Shown in pieces: positions 8,430 to 17,339 of a stretch of DNA of 34,953 nt (position 1 is its first letter; each line of letters starts with the position of its first letter). Source of the DNA: Caballeronia telluris (lineage in GTDB: Bacteria > Pseudomonadota > Gammaproteobacteria > Burkholderiales > Burkholderiaceae); contig NZ_FCNZ02000037.1 of assembly GCF_001544495.1 (NCBI RefSeq), positions 1-34,953 on the forward strand, given 5' to 3'. Made by a program: the position numbers and the translations under genes. Below the pieces are notes generated by a model, which ran no database searches, was not told where the DNA came from, and was given only the letters and a program-made list of their open reading frames with translations.

Positions 8430-8500
8430 GAGCGTAATGGAACATTAGAGCGCGCACCGCCGCTGGTTGATGACAGCTGATCGACGACGCGCGCGTGACA

Positions 8501-9001
8501 TCAGAGCAGGAAGCCGATGGCGCTCAGCGCCTCGGTCGAGTCGATCAGGCGAACCACCTTTTCGACCAGACGCGGCTCGCCGCTCGACATGTCGATTTTG
8601 TGTGTCAGGTCGGCAGCAAAAATCGTCGAGGCGCCCCGCTTGTAAGCAATGACGATCTGCGAGGACTTCACCTCAACGAGATCCGCGCTGTCGTCCGAGA
8701 GCGTAAAGCGCGACACCGTGCGCACCGTGCGTGCCGCATCAGAGGCCGATGCCGAGAAGCCGGACGTCATGCGCTGCACGCGCAACTCGCGCATGTGATG
8801 GTCGTCGTATGCATAGTTGAGCGTCGATGCGTAGTCGGTTGTCTGCGGATCAATGGGTACTACATAATGGCCTTTCGGGTCCCACATCTCCAGCCAGACG
8901 CGATAGTCGCGGTGATCGAGCAGTTCGGCTTCGCGCCAGATGAACGCGATCGCGCGCGCAAAGGTCTGATCGGTAAAGAGTGCGTTGCGTTCGTCCATCA
9001 T
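8501..9001 (-). CDS. iacD: Rieske oxygenase beta subunit, IacD-like
   Basis: A 166-residue ring-hydroxylating dioxygenase small subunit (NTF2-like fold). Characteristic stretches are AIAFIWREAELLDHRDYRVWLEMW near the start, GHYVVPIDP, and the basic MRELRVQRMTSGFSASASD block. The start at 9001 overlaps the alpha-subunit stop (ATGA) and has GGAG five bases upstream, so the two subunits are probably made by coupled translation. Beta subunits are structural partners of the alpha subunit in the hexameric oxygenase. In iac clusters the matching gene is iacD. Confidence 0.85.
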   Translation of the reverse strand: MMDERNALFTDQTFARAIAFIWREAELLDHRDYRVWLEMWDPKGHYVVPIDPQTTDYASTLNYAYDDHHMRELRVQRMTSGFSASASDAARTVRTVSRFTLSDDSADLVEVKSSQIVIAYKRGASTIFAADLTHKIDMSSGEPRLVEKVVRLIDSTEALSAIGFLL

Positions 9002-10281
9002 GCTTGCTCCATCATGTCCCGCCACTGCCTGTAGGCTTCGCGCATCCCAGTTTCGTCGGTCGAGTGCGCAGTCTTTTCTCCGTTCGGAGCCGTGGTTTCG
9101 CGATTAAGACCGCGATTCACCAGAATCGGTACATCGGGGCCTGCATAAGAGCCGCGTTGCACACGTTCCCAGGCTTCCGCATCGTCGGGGCTGCCGAAGC
9201 CAAACGGGCCTTGGAAATGCTCGTGGATGCGCAGACGCACGCGGTTCGCTTCTTCGGGGCCGCCGTCCATCCCAAGCGCGACGTGACGGATCTCCGTTTC
9301 ATTAACGGAAATCGGCCGCAGCACGCGGAAGAACGCCATTGATAATGCTAGGTTCGGAAACAGATTCAGGTTGAAGCCGACGCCCATCAGCGAACGAACG
9401 ATGCGGCGTACTTCCTCCTGCGTGTGCTTTTCCGCGAGCTGCGCGGCGAGTTCATTGAAACGCTCGGGCAGCGGTGCACCGTCGTCCTGATCGAGATCGA
9501 CGATTTCCGGCACTAGTACGGCAAGGCTGTGACCGTTGCCTAGTGAGCGGCAAAACGCCTTGTCGCTCGTCATGAAGCTCGTGATGACGGCGGCCGTTTC
9601 TTCGTCGATGGACTTCATCCAAGACTTATGCACGACGGGAAAGTGATAGAGGTCGGTCGTGTTCTCGAGCTGAATCTTCCAATTGCCCTTGAATTTGAAT
9701 TTGTGCTCGCCGTTCGCCTTGATCGGATAGCCCGCGCCTTGCTTCATGAAAAGATCGATCCAAGGCTTGGCGCCACCGAGAAAGTCCTCGAGCGGTTCGA
9801 TGGATTCATCGAAGCTTGCGAAAATCAGCCCTTGATAGACGCCCACCCGCAGCTTTTTGAGCGGCAGATCGCCTTTCTCACACACGCCTTCGTAACCATC
9901 GCCGTAAGGCAGCGCGCGCAGCGTGCCGTCGAGCGCATACGACCAGCTGTGATACGGGCACGTGAAGCCCTTTGCGTTGCCCTTGTGCTCTTCGCACACG
10001 GTTGCGCCCCGATGACGGCAACGGTTCTGCAACACGTTCACGGATCCGGTCTTATCGCGCACCACGATGACGGGCTGGCGGCCAATGGTCGTCGTCACAA
10101 AGTCGCCCGGCTTGGGCAGCTCGCTGTCGTGCGCCACCCAGACCCACGTCTTGTAGAAGATGCGTTCGAGTTCAGCTTCGAACAACTCCGGATCGTAGTA
10201 GAGCGAAGGCGCGATGCGATCGGACTCAGCGCGCTTGGCAAGCGCGCTCGTGTCGATGGTTTGGTAGGTCGACGTACTCAT
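8998..10281 (-). CDS. iacC: Rieske aromatic-ring oxygenase alpha subunit, IacC-like
   Basis: A 427-residue catalytic subunit. The Rieske [2Fe-2S] ligands are Cys88 and His90 (CRHRG), then Cys108 and His111 (CPYHSW). The mononuclear iron site shows Asp210, His213 and His218 in TTDLYHFPVVH, the D-x2-H-x4-H pattern. The ATG at 10281 has AGGA six bases upstream; the long open extension upstream runs into the promoter and is unlikely to be translated. It is the first gene of a five-gene unit (alpha, beta, tautomerase, iacI, iacH). It is divergent from a LysR gene across a 169-base region that holds island motif C. In iac pathways IacCD with a reductase acts on the oxidised indole-acetate intermediate on the way to catechol. 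Rieske oxygenase is certain; iacC is inferred from the cluster. Confidence 0.88.
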   Translation of the reverse strand: MSTSTYQTIDTSALAKRAESDRIAPSLYYDPELFEAELERIFYKTWVWVAHDSELPKPGDFVTTTIGRQPVIVVRDKTGSVNVLQNRCRHRGATVCEEHKGNAKGFTCPYHSWSYALDGTLRALPYGDGYEGVCEKGDLPLKKLRVGVYQGLIFASFDESIEPLEDFLGGAKPWIDLFMKQGAGYPIKANGEHKFKFKGNWKIQLENTTDLYHFPVVHKSWMKSIDEETAAVITSFMTSDKAFCRSLGNGHSLAVLVPEIVDLDQDDGAPLPERFNELAAQLAEKHTQEEVRRIVRSLMGVGFNLNLFPNLALSMAFFRVLRPISVNETEIRHVALGMDGGPEEANRVRLRIHEHFQGPFGFGSPDDAEAWERVQRGSYAGPDVPILVNRGLNRETTAPNGEKTAHSTDETGMREAYRQWRDMMEQA

Positions 10282-10388
10282 CGTATTCCTGGGGAGAAGT
10301 TGAGTGGCTGATTGAGCGACTAACACGAGCCTGGCCGTGCAGTCGGCGCATCCTCTCGTTGACATCAGTCTCGCTTTTCGAAGATCAT

Positions 10389-10407
10389 GCGTCAAATCGA
10401 TTAAAAA
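10389..10407 (+). promoter_or_regulatory. Island motif copy C, LysR/iacC divergent promoter
   Basis: GCGTCAAATCGATTAAAAA lies 108 bases before the iacC start and 44 bases before the LysR start. This is where a LysR protein normally binds to control both itself and the divergent operon. Confidence 0.6.
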
Positions 10408-10450
10408 CAGGGCGCCCAATAAGTGCGGCCGATATCTCAAACTGCCTGCC

Positions 10451-11371
10451 ATGACATCCATCGACCATATCGATCTCAATCTGCTGCGCGTTTTCCAGGC
10501 TATCGTGGAAGAGCGTAGCCTGACGCGCGCAGGCGAGCGGCTCGCGCTCTCGCAACCCGCGGTCAGCTATTCGCTCGGGCGGTTACGCACCCTGTTCGAC
10601 GACACGCTGTTCATTCGCACACGCGCGGGCATGCAGCCCACGCCCGTCGCCCTGGAACTGGCTGAGATCGTCGGACGCGCGCTCGATACTGTGCGACAGG
10701 CGTTGCGTTACGCCGAGCGCTTCGATCCGGCGACGAGCACCCGAACGTTCCGCCTGTCGCTGTCGGATGCGGGCGAGATGGCGTATCTGCCGGCAATCTG
10801 TGCCGCGTTACGCAACGCCGCGCCGCGCGCGAAGCTGGTCGTCGAGCCGTTGCCGGTAGAAGAAATCGAAGAAGCGTTGCGCGCGAGTCGGCTGGATTTC
10901 GCGATCGGCAACTTGCCGTCGCTATTGCCGCGCACGCGCCATTGCGTGCTCTTCGAGGAGTCGTATGTGTGCATGACGCGCAAACGCGACGATCTGCCCG
11001 AAGGCAAGAAGCTGAAGCTCGAGCAGTTTCTTGCCGCGTCGCACGTTCAGGTTCGCTCGCTCGAGCACAGCCATGACGCGTTGGATGATGCGCTGCGCGC
11101 ACAAGGCGTCGGGCGCAATATCGCACTGGCGTTGCCGCATTTTGTGGCGGTGCCCGGCGTGCTGGCTGCAACGGATCTGCTTGCCACGCTGCCGGAAAAG
11201 CTCGCGCATATCCTCAATCGAGGCGACGCGTTCCGTATCTACGCGATGCCGGTGCCACTGCCGAGAGTGGGCGTTACGATGCACTGGCACGAACACTTCC
11301 ACGAGGATGAAGGCCTCGCGTGGATGCGCGGCCTTATGACCGACACCCTCGCTGGCTTCAAGAGGATGTGA
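10451..11371 (+). CDS. LysR-family regulator 1 of the catabolic island
   Basis: A 306-residue LysR-type regulator. The N-terminal winged helix is clear: DLNLLRVFQAIVEERSLTRA, then LSQPAVSYSLGRLRTLFDD and LFIRTRAGMQPT. The rest is the usual two-lobed effector domain (FRLSLSDAGEMAYLP, LDFAIGNLP). The start is ATG 10451; an in-frame upstream codon exists but would extend into the promoter. The gene is divergent from the Rieske operon and converges on iacF with a six-base gap. The opening resembles NahR/NodD-type regulators that bind aromatic inducers. It is the best candidate for the protein that reads the 19-bp island motif. It is clearly a paralogue of LysR 2 at 13.9-14.8 kb. Other iac clusters may use other regulator families, such as MarR-type IacR. 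Confidence 0.9.
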   Translation: MTSIDHIDLNLLRVFQAIVEERSLTRAGERLALSQPAVSYSLGRLRTLFDDTLFIRTRAGMQPTPVALELAEIVGRALDTVRQALRYAERFDPATSTRTFRLSLSDAGEMAYLPAICAALRNAAPRAKLVVEPLPVEEIEEALRASRLDFAIGNLPSLLPRTRHCVLFEESYVCMTRKRDDLPEGKKLKLEQFLAASHVQVRSLEHSHDALDDALRAQGVGRNIALALPHFVAVPGVLAATDLLATLPEKLAHILNRGDAFRIYAMPVPLPRVGVTMHWHEHFHEDEGLAWMRGLMTDTLAGFKRM

Positions 11372-11377
11372 TCTCGC

Positions 11378-12346
11378 TCAGAGATCGAGCACCAGCACAG
11401 GTGAACGAGAACGCGACACGCAGCAGCAGATCACGCTGTTGCTCGCGCGTTCCGCTTTGCTAAGACAGTGATCACGATGCTCGGGCTCGCCGCTCACGAC
11501 GTCGACCATGCACGTACCGCAAACGCCTTCGCCACACGACGTATCGACTTCGATGCCGATCGACGCGAGCGCATCGATGATCGACGTGCTCTTGTCCACG
11601 CGAACCGTTTGTCCGCTGCTTGCGAGTTGCACCTCGAAGCTGTCCAGCGATGTTTCGGCCGCGGGGAGAGGCTCGGCCTTGAAGCGTTCGAGATGAATCG
11701 CGTCCGCAGGCAGGCGAGTTTGCGCCGTCTCGACCACAGCATCCATAAAGGCGCTCGGCCCGCATGTGTAGACATGCGCGTTCGGACCGGCATCGCGAAT
11801 GCATTCATCAAGCTTGTCACGCTGTTGGTGCCGCTCGACGCCGAAATGCAGTTTTACGTCGGCATTGAACGGTGCGCGCGTCAGCAACGTCACGAATGCA
11901 GCGTGCGCCTCGCTGCGCGCGAAATAGTGCAGCGTGAAGCGCGCATTGCTCGCAACGAGCCGATAAGCCATCGACAGCAATGGCGTGATGCCGATGCCTG
12001 CGGCAATGAGAATGTGCTCGCTTGCGGCCGCGTGGAGTTGGAAAAGATTGCGCGGCGCGCCGACGGCCAGCTCGGTGCCTACGGTCACTTCCTCGTGAAG
12101 CGAACGTGAACCGCCGCGCGACTGCTCTTCCTTCTTGACCGCGAAAATCTGCGTCTCGAGACATGCGGGATCGCCGCAAAGCGAATACTGACGTGTCACG
12201 CCTGAAGGGCTGGTGACGTCGATATGCGCACCCGGCTCGTAGGGTTCAAACGGCGCGCCGTCGATTCTGGAGACGCTGAACGACCGCACGCCATGCGCTT
12301 CCTCGCGCAACACGTCGACTCGGACTTTCACGGTGTGAGCTTGCAT
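11378..12346 (-). CDS. iacF: Phthalate-dioxygenase-reductase-type oxidoreductase, IacF-like
   Basis: A 322-residue electron-transfer flavoprotein in the order flavin domain, NAD domain, C-terminal plant-type ferredoxin. The flavin motif RQYSL is at 52-56, GIGITP at 117-122 and CGP at 195-197. The [2Fe-2S] ligands are Cys271, Cys276 and Cys279 (CGEGVCGTC), with the fourth among CCC 307-309. This order is that of the PDR/VanB class, which feeds electrons from NADH to Rieske oxygenases. The ATG at 12346 is preceded by GGAAGG at good spacing. The gene lies 145 bases downstream of MHS transporter 1 on the same strand and probably serves IacCD. Confidence 0.86.
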   Translation of the reverse strand: MQAHTVKVRVDVLREEAHGVRSFSVSRIDGAPFEPYEPGAHIDVTSPSGVTRQYSLCGDPACLETQIFAVKKEEQSRGGSRSLHEEVTVGTELAVGAPRNLFQLHAAASEHILIAAGIGITPLLSMAYRLVASNARFTLHYFARSEAHAAFVTLLTRAPFNADVKLHFGVERHQQRDKLDECIRDAGPNAHVYTCGPSAFMDAVVETAQTRLPADAIHLERFKAEPLPAAETSLDSFEVQLASSGQTVRVDKSTSIIDALASIGIEVDTSCGEGVCGTCMVDVVSGEPEHRDHCLSKAERASNSVICCCVSRSRSPVLVLDL

Positions 12347-12491
12347 GATCGCCTTCCTTTGAGGTGTTGCCTGGGAACCATGCGTCAATGTTAGTGCCGC
12401 CCGTCGAATAAGCAAAATAGATTAAAAATCCTGTACTGCATCAATGGCACTGATGATGCCTCGCGACTGCAAGCCGTCAAAAAGAGCCGCT

Positions 12492-13808
12492 CTAGCGCTG
12501 ACGCGTTTCGTGCGTGAAACGTAGCGTGACGACCGTGATAAGACTGAGCACGATGAGAAACACCGCGACGGGCCAGGACGCGTGATAGCGCAACAACAAT
12601 GCCGTGGCGAGCAGCGGCGATAGACCGCCCGCGAAGATCGAGGCCACTTCATGTCCAAGTGCGACGCCGGAGTAGCGCACTTCCGTGCTGAACAATTCTC
12701 CGACCAGCGCCGGCAAGGTGCCAATCATCGCGCCGTGACAAACGGCGGTGCCCAGTACCAGTGCAAGCCAGATGAGCGGGGTCGAATGGGTGTCGAGCAG
12801 CCAGAAGAACGGGAAGGCCATCACCGCAAGCGAAACCGCGCCGATCATGTACACCGGCTTGCGTCCGATCCGATCGGAGAGCTTGCCCCACAGCAGCATA
12901 GCGACCATTTCAATGACCATCGCGAGCATGACACCGATGAGCATCGTCGAATTGGGAATACCGACAAACTTGCCGTACACGAGCGAAAACGCGAGGAAGA
13001 TGTAGGCGCCGCCGTTTTCAGCGACACGGAGGCCCATCGCCATCAGGATCTCCTTCGGATGACGCTTGATGGCTTCGAGCACCGGCATGTGGGACGTCTT
13101 GCCGGCTTCTTCCGCGTTTTTAAAGTCGCGGCTTTCGGGCAAGCTGTGACGAATGTAGACGCCGAGCGCAAAGATCACGATGCTCGCGAGAAACGGTAGG
13201 CGCCAACCCCACGAGATGAACTGCTCGTGCGGCAAGGCCTGCACCGCGAGGAACGCCGCCGAGGACAGCACGAAACCGCCGCCCACGCCCAGTTGACTCC
13301 ATGCCGCGTAATAGCCGCGCTTTTCGGGAGGCGCGTTCTCGCTGATCATCAAGACTCCGCCGCCCCATTCACCGCCGGACGCAACGCCTTGCAGAAGGCG
13401 AAGCGCGACGAGCGCGACGGGTGCCCACACGCCGACGTGATCGTAAGTCGGCAATAAGCCAATGCCGAAAGTTGCGAAGCCCATGATGAGCAGCGTCCAG
13501 ACGAGCGATGCGCGCCGTCCGTAGCGGTCGCCAATATGCCCAAACACGATGCCGCCGAGCGGCCGGGCGACAAAGCCCATCGCGAATGCGGCGAACGCCC
13601 CGAGCGTGCCGATTAGCGGGTCGGCGTTGGCCGGGAAAAACAACTTGCCGAACACGAGTGCGGCCGCCGTGCCGTAGACGAAGAAGTCATACCACTCCAT
13701 CGCATTGCCCGCGACCGACGCGATGACAATACGCTTGAGGGCGCGATCCGGCATCGCCGCGCTGCGCTCGGCGGTCAAGGAATGAACTGTTGCCATGTTT
13801 GCTCGCAT
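12492..13808 (-). CDS. MHS-family (metabolite:H+ symporter) transporter 1
   Basis: A 438-residue major-facilitator protein of the MHS group. Typical markers are EWYDFFVYGTAAALVFGKLFF in helix 1, GHIGDRYGRR in loop 2-3, RLLQGVASGGEWGGG in helix 4, ENAPPEKRG, and GKLSDRIGRKPVY in the second half. About twelve membrane helices are visible by eye. MHS proteins import organic acids with protons, so uptake of an aromatic or indolic acid fits the context. The start is either ATG 13808 or ATG 13796 (MATVHSL). Island motif D lies 68 bases upstream of the former. It is probably co-transcribed with iacF. Confidence 0.87.
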   Translation of the reverse strand: MRANMATVHSLTAERSAAMPDRALKRIVIASVAGNAMEWYDFFVYGTAAALVFGKLFFPANADPLIGTLGAFAAFAMGFVARPLGGIVFGHIGDRYGRRASLVWTLLIMGFATFGIGLLPTYDHVGVWAPVALVALRLLQGVASGGEWGGGVLMISENAPPEKRGYYAAWSQLGVGGGFVLSSAAFLAVQALPHEQFISWGWRLPFLASIVIFALGVYIRHSLPESRDFKNAEEAGKTSHMPVLEAIKRHPKEILMAMGLRVAENGGAYIFLAFSLVYGKFVGIPNSTMLIGVMLAMVIEMVAMLLWGKLSDRIGRKPVYMIGAVSLAVMAFPFFWLLDTHSTPLIWLALVLGTAVCHGAMIGTLPALVGELFSTEVRYSGVALGHEVASIFAGGLSPLLATALLLRYHASWPVAVFLIVLSLITVVTLRFTHETRQR

Positions 13809-13875
13809 TAAATGAGTAGGCTGCGGCCTTTAGGAAGGCTTCGCATAACAGACAGTGTCGAGGCGAGACTGATCT

Positions 13876-13894
13876 CCGTCAAATTCGCCGAAAA
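13876..13894 (+). promoter_or_regulatory. Island motif copy D, upstream of MHS1-iacF
   Basis: CCGTCAAATTCGCCGAAAA, the copy nearest the consensus. It lies between LysR 2 and MHS transporter 1, on the strand opposite to the transporter. Confidence 0.6.
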
Positions 13895-13925
13895 GACGTC
13901 GTGATATCAGCCCAGCAAATGAATG

Positions 13926-14846
13926 TCAGTCGTCGGGCTGACGAAACATGGCGGAGATGGTCTCCCGCAACCACGCGACGCCGGGATCGCTGGCGAACTG
14001 GGTGTGCGAGTGAATCTGTATTTCGATGGGCGGTAACGCGAACGGCAAGGGCAGAATGCGGAAGGCCTTGCCGCGATTAAAGCGCCGCGCAATGCTCCTG
14101 GGGAAAATGACGGCGAGGTCCGTGTTCATTACGATTTCGGGCGCCACGACGAAATGCGGCAGTCGGACGACCACATCGCGCTTAAGATTGAGCTCGTCGA
14201 GCCATTGCTCGACCATGCGATGGCCTGTCGCGTTCGTGCTCGCGTAGACATAGCGCAACGCAGCCAAGTCTTCGCGCGTCGGCCGCGATTTGCCTAACGG
14301 ATGATTGGCGCGCACCACGCATACATGCTCGTCGACGAACAACGTCTGGCTCACACATCCCGCGTCGAGACCCGGGACATATCCCAGTGCAAGATCAATT
14401 TCGCCGGCGCGCATGGCCGCGCTCACGGATTCCACCGGAACATTCACCACTTCGATGCGAATGCCGCGTGCCTCGCGGTCAAGCAGCGCGAGCAGCGGTG
14501 GCAGGAAAAAGAACTCCGACATGTCTGACATCGAGATGCGAAACACGCGTCGCGCCGTCGCGGGATCGAACTTGGCAAGTTGCTGGACCGCCTCATTGAT
14601 GATCGATAACGCCTGCGCGAGCGGCGGATATAGCCGATGCGCGGCATCGGTTGGCACCATGCCGGTGGGCGTGCGCACGAAGAGTGGATCGTCAAAAAGT
14701 GTGCGTAAGCGCCGTAGCGCGTGACTGACCGCAGGCTGCGTCAATTCCAGACGTTCGCCGGCGGCGGTGAGGCTGCGCAGATCCCAGATGGCGAGGAACA
14801 CGCGCAGCAGGTTCAGATCGGCGAGACCGAGGTTGGGCTTGGTCAT
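13926..14846 (-). CDS. LysR-family regulator 2 of the catabolic island
   Basis: A 306-residue LysR-type regulator, the same length as LysR 1 and alike throughout. It has DLNLLRVFLAIWDLRSLTAA, LTQPAVSHALRRLRTLFDD and LFVRTPTGMVPT in the DNA-binding part, then FRISMSDMSEFFFLP and IDLALGYVPG in the effector domain. The ATG at 14846 is 42 bases beyond the EthD-like gene stop, so it could be the last gene of the MHS2-iacA-iacG-ethD unit or have its own promoter. Two related LysR proteins in one island suggest recognition of two inducers, for example the substrate and a pathway intermediate, or a recent duplication. Confidence 0.9.
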   Translation of the reverse strand: MTKPNLGLADLNLLRVFLAIWDLRSLTAAGERLELTQPAVSHALRRLRTLFDDPLFVRTPTGMVPTDAAHRLYPPLAQALSIINEAVQQLAKFDPATARRVFRISMSDMSEFFFLPPLLALLDREARGIRIEVVNVPVESVSAAMRAGEIDLALGYVPGLDAGCVSQTLFVDEHVCVVRANHPLGKSRPTREDLAALRYVYASTNATGHRMVEQWLDELNLKRDVVVRLPHFVVAPEIVMNTDLAVIFPRSIARRFNRGKAFRILPLPFALPPIEIQIHSHTQFASDPGVAWLRETISAMFRQPDD

Positions 14847-14888
14847 ACGGTTGACTCACGAACAAGCGCTGGTCGCGCCATGCGGCCA

Positions 14889-15563
14889 TCAATGTGTGGC
14901 GAGATTACCGTATGTGCTGCGCATTGCAAAATGCGGCGTGCCGCCTTGATAAGGCGGCAACGTATGAAAATCGCGGCGCATCAGGTCGCGCACCGGCGAG
15001 GCGAGCGCGTCGGCGAGCGCGGACGCATCGTCGAAGACGACCTTGTTGCGCTGCATCACATCCGCACGCGCGCACGGTAGGCCGCTCGTGCATTCGATGC
15101 GCGTATAGATCTCCAGCTCGCGCAGTGCGGGCAAGGTCGACATCAGCGGCGCATGATGCTGCAAGTAATGCGCGAGCCAGATGTCGAAGTCCTCCGCAGG
15201 CCCTTCGTACGCGACGAGATAAGTGCAACGCTGAACACGCCCTTCGCTGTGTAGACCTAGCGGGGCCAGGGCGCGCACGGCCATGACCTGCTGCGTAAAG
15301 CGCCCGGCAATCAAAGGTTCTTTAAGCGCGCGATCAATGGGGCCATCCCGTCTCGCTGCCGCCTCGAAGGTGGCGAGTTCATCGAAATACAATTGCAGCA
15401 CGCTCGATGGCGCATCGGCAGCCGGCGGGATGCGCGGATCGACGCGTTGGGTTATCGGCTCATGCACGACGAGGCTGCGCAAGCCGTCGATGCACTGCAA
15501 CGGCGCGATATCGAGCAGCGGTTGCTGTCCGCTCGCACCGATCAGAAACAGGCAGACTTGCAT
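14889..15563 (-). CDS. EthD-like dimeric alpha-beta barrel protein
   Basis: A 224-residue protein. Its C-terminal half resembles EthD/ABM-type ferredoxin-like folds: CTYLVAYEGPAEDFDIWLAHYLQHHAPLMSTLP, where the HAPL stretch is typical, then VVFDDASALADALASP and RRDFHTLPPY. The N-terminal half probably forms a second, more diverged unit (SVLQLYFDELATFEAA). Such proteins act as small cofactor-free enzymes or partners in aromatic oxidation. The start at ATG 15563 lies two bases past the iacG stop; a GTG at 15569 would overlap it (GTGA). It is tightly coupled to the flavin reductase. It may correspond to iacB, which I cannot confirm, so no symbol is given. Confidence 0.68.
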   Translation of the reverse strand: MQVCLFLIGASGQQPLLDIAPLQCIDGLRSLVVHEPITQRVDPRIPPAADAPSSVLQLYFDELATFEAAARRDGPIDRALKEPLIAGRFTQQVMAVRALAPLGLHSEGRVQRCTYLVAYEGPAEDFDIWLAHYLQHHAPLMSTLPALRELEIYTRIECTSGLPCARADVMQRNKVVFDDASALADALASPVRDLMRRDFHTLPPYQGGTPHFAMRSTYGNLATH

Positions 15564-15565
15564 GG

Positions 15566-16084
15566 TCACACCGCCTCGCAGGAAGCGGCCGCACGCGCGA
15601 GCCGATGAAACTGCCGGCCGAAGTACACGAGACCATCGCCGTCTTCACGCGAGCCGATGTGTTCGACTTGTACGAAAAGCACCGAATGCGAGCCGACCTT
15701 CTTGCTGTCGACGATGCGGCCTTCAAGACTCGCAATGGCATCGTCCAGCACAGGAAGTTGCAGTGCGCCAGGCCGCGAGCCACAGCGTGCAAAGCGTTCG
15801 TCCATCGAGCAACTGTCCATGCCCGCAAACACGCGCGCCAGTTCTTGCGCATGCGCGCCGAGCACATTGATGCACGCGCGGCCGTTGCCGAGCAGCACGT
15901 CGTGAACATAACTCGACTGATTGATGCAGACGAGCATCGTTGGTGGCGTATCGGTCACCGAGCAAACGGCGCTTGCCGTGATACCGCAGCGTCCGTGTGA
16001 GCCGTCCGTGGTGATGACGTTGACGGCCGCGCCGAGCGAGGCCATTGCGTTGCGAAACTGTGCACGCGCTTGATCGTGGGTCAT
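15566..16084 (-). CDS. iacG: Flavin reductase of the two-component monooxygenase, IacG-like
   Basis: A 172-residue flavin-reductase-like (FMN-binding split barrel) protein. The signature includes FRNAMASLGAAVNVITTDGSHGRCGITASAVCSVTDTPPTMLVCIN, then NGRACINVLGAHAQELARVF and the terminal HSVLFVQVEHI...LVYFGRQFHRL. It reduces free flavin with NAD(P)H for a partner monooxygenase. ATG 16084 has AAGGA at good spacing. It starts 28 bases after the stop of the monooxygenase gene, which matches the iacA/iacG partnership. Confidence 0.87.
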   Translation of the reverse strand: MTHDQARAQFRNAMASLGAAVNVITTDGSHGRCGITASAVCSVTDTPPTMLVCINQSSYVHDVLLGNGRACINVLGAHAQELARVFAGMDSCSMDERFARCGSRPGALQLPVLDDAIASLEGRIVDSKKVGSHSVLFVQVEHIGSREDGDGLVYFGRQFHRLARAAASCEAV

Positions 16085-16112
16085 GGCTGATGTCCTTTCA
16101 GGGCTCGCGGAT

Positions 16113-17303
16113 TCAGGGATACGGCGTGACGGGCGGAATGCCCACGAAGATCGCGCCCGATGCATCGTAATTGCCTTCGCCCAGGAAGGCGTGTTGGGTG
16201 ACTACGATCGAATCGCGCACCAGACGCTGCATGCGGTTCTCACGATAGATCGCGCCGATGCCCGCCATCTTGTACGCCTGCATCACGATATCGGCGCAGG
16301 TGTGGGCCGCGTGCGTGGCCGACAGACGCAACAAATTTGCTTCTGCAGGCAACACCGGGTCGCCAGCGAGCACCGTGCGCCAGGATGCTTCCGCGGACTC
16401 GAAGAAGAACGCCCGCGCGCTACGCAACTGCGCTTCTGCCTGTGCGAGCCCCGAGCGATAGTAGGCGCGATCGGCAAGACGCGGCGCACCTGTCGTGGTC
16501 TTTGTCACCCCGGACATCCCCGCCAGCATGTCGAGCGCGGCGCGGGCAAGACCGATGTTGACTGCCGCATGCACCTGCGCCTGATAAGCGACGGCGGGAT
16601 ACCGATACAGCGGTTCATCGATAAGCGGCACGCCCCCACGCACGAAGGTCCATTGTTCCTCGACGTATTTGTCTTTCAGGCGCAGATCGTGGCTGCCCGT
16701 GCCCTGCATGCCGACTACGTTCCAGTTATCGACGATCTCGACTTCGCTCGCCGGAAAGACGGCGGTGAAAGGCTTGCCGGCGTTTTTGTCGTCCGCGCCA
16801 GCAGGTGCCCCGCCTATTCCTACGCCGATCCAGTCCGCACCCTTGCAGCCGCTGGCAAAGCGCCATTGCCCCGACACGAGAAAGCCGCCGGGCGCGCGAT
16901 CGGCCTTTTGCAGCGGATACAAGCCGCCCGCGAAGACCTGGTCAGGACCGGACGAATAGATGCGCGCCTGTGTTTCCACCGGCAGTGAAGCAAGGTACGT
17001 GTTAGCGGAGCCGAACGCTGCAACCCATGCGGTCGAGCCGTCTGCGATCGCGATGCGTTCGAGCATCTCGAGAAAGCGGGCAGGCGGCAGCGCGTCGCCG
17101 CCGAAACGCTTCGGCGTGCTCGCACGGAAAATGCCGACGCGCTTCATTTTGCCGACCATATCGCGCGGCACGTGCGACATGGCATCGAATTCGTCGCGGC
17201 GGCGCTCGACTTCTTCGATCAGCGTATCGAGCGACAGCGGTCCGGCGTACTCGGGATAGTCGTTCTGCGAATCGATGATGGCTTCGCTTTGAAGGGCTTG
17301 CAT
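16113..17303 (-). CDS. iacA: Acyl-CoA-dehydrogenase-like flavin monooxygenase, IacA-like
   Basis: A 396-residue protein of the group D flavin monooxygenase family, which has the acyl-CoA dehydrogenase fold and uses reduced flavin from a separate reductase. Visible features are RRDEFDAMSHVPRDMVGKMK at the start, FGGDALPPARFLEMLERIA, the ADGSTAWVAAFGSAN helix, the GGFLVSGQWRFASGC strand, and NVVGMQGTGSHDLRLKD. The C-terminal helical domain is complete. In iac clusters IacA hydroxylates indole-3-acetic acid, the first step. The immediate flavin reductase neighbour fits. ATG 17303 has GAGAGG nine bases upstream and lies 36 bases after MHS transporter 2. Related enzymes oxidise indole itself (Iif/Ind type), so the substrate could be another indole. 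The amidase, Rieske subunits and catABC nearby favour auxin. Confidence 0.82.
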   Translation of the reverse strand: MQALQSEAIIDSQNDYPEYAGPLSLDTLIEEVERRRDEFDAMSHVPRDMVGKMKRVGIFRASTPKRFGGDALPPARFLEMLERIAIADGSTAWVAAFGSANTYLASLPVETQARIYSSGPDQVFAGGLYPLQKADRAPGGFLVSGQWRFASGCKGADWIGVGIGGAPAGADDKNAGKPFTAVFPASEVEIVDNWNVVGMQGTGSHDLRLKDKYVEEQWTFVRGGVPLIDEPLYRYPAVAYQAQVHAAVNIGLARAALDMLAGMSGVTKTTTGAPRLADRAYYRSGLAQAEAQLRSARAFFFESAEASWRTVLAGDPVLPAEANLLRLSATHAAHTCADIVMQAYKMAGIGAIYRENRMQRLVRDSIVVTQHAFLGEGNYDASGAIFVGIPPVTPYP

Positions 17304-17339
17304 GAGTGGTACCTCTCGGTTAATGGTGTGTCGATGTCA

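Noticed and set aside
10282..10479. Upstream extension of the Rieske alpha frame
   Set aside because: It covers the divergent promoter and motif C; the internal ATG at 10281 has a good ribosome site and the usual family length.
12379..12428. CATGCGTCAA and GATTAAAAA upstream of iacF, also present upstream of iacC
   Set aside because: The two elements are 31 bases apart here but 3 apart at iacC, and the 19-bp motif is not intact. It is too degenerate to count as another copy.
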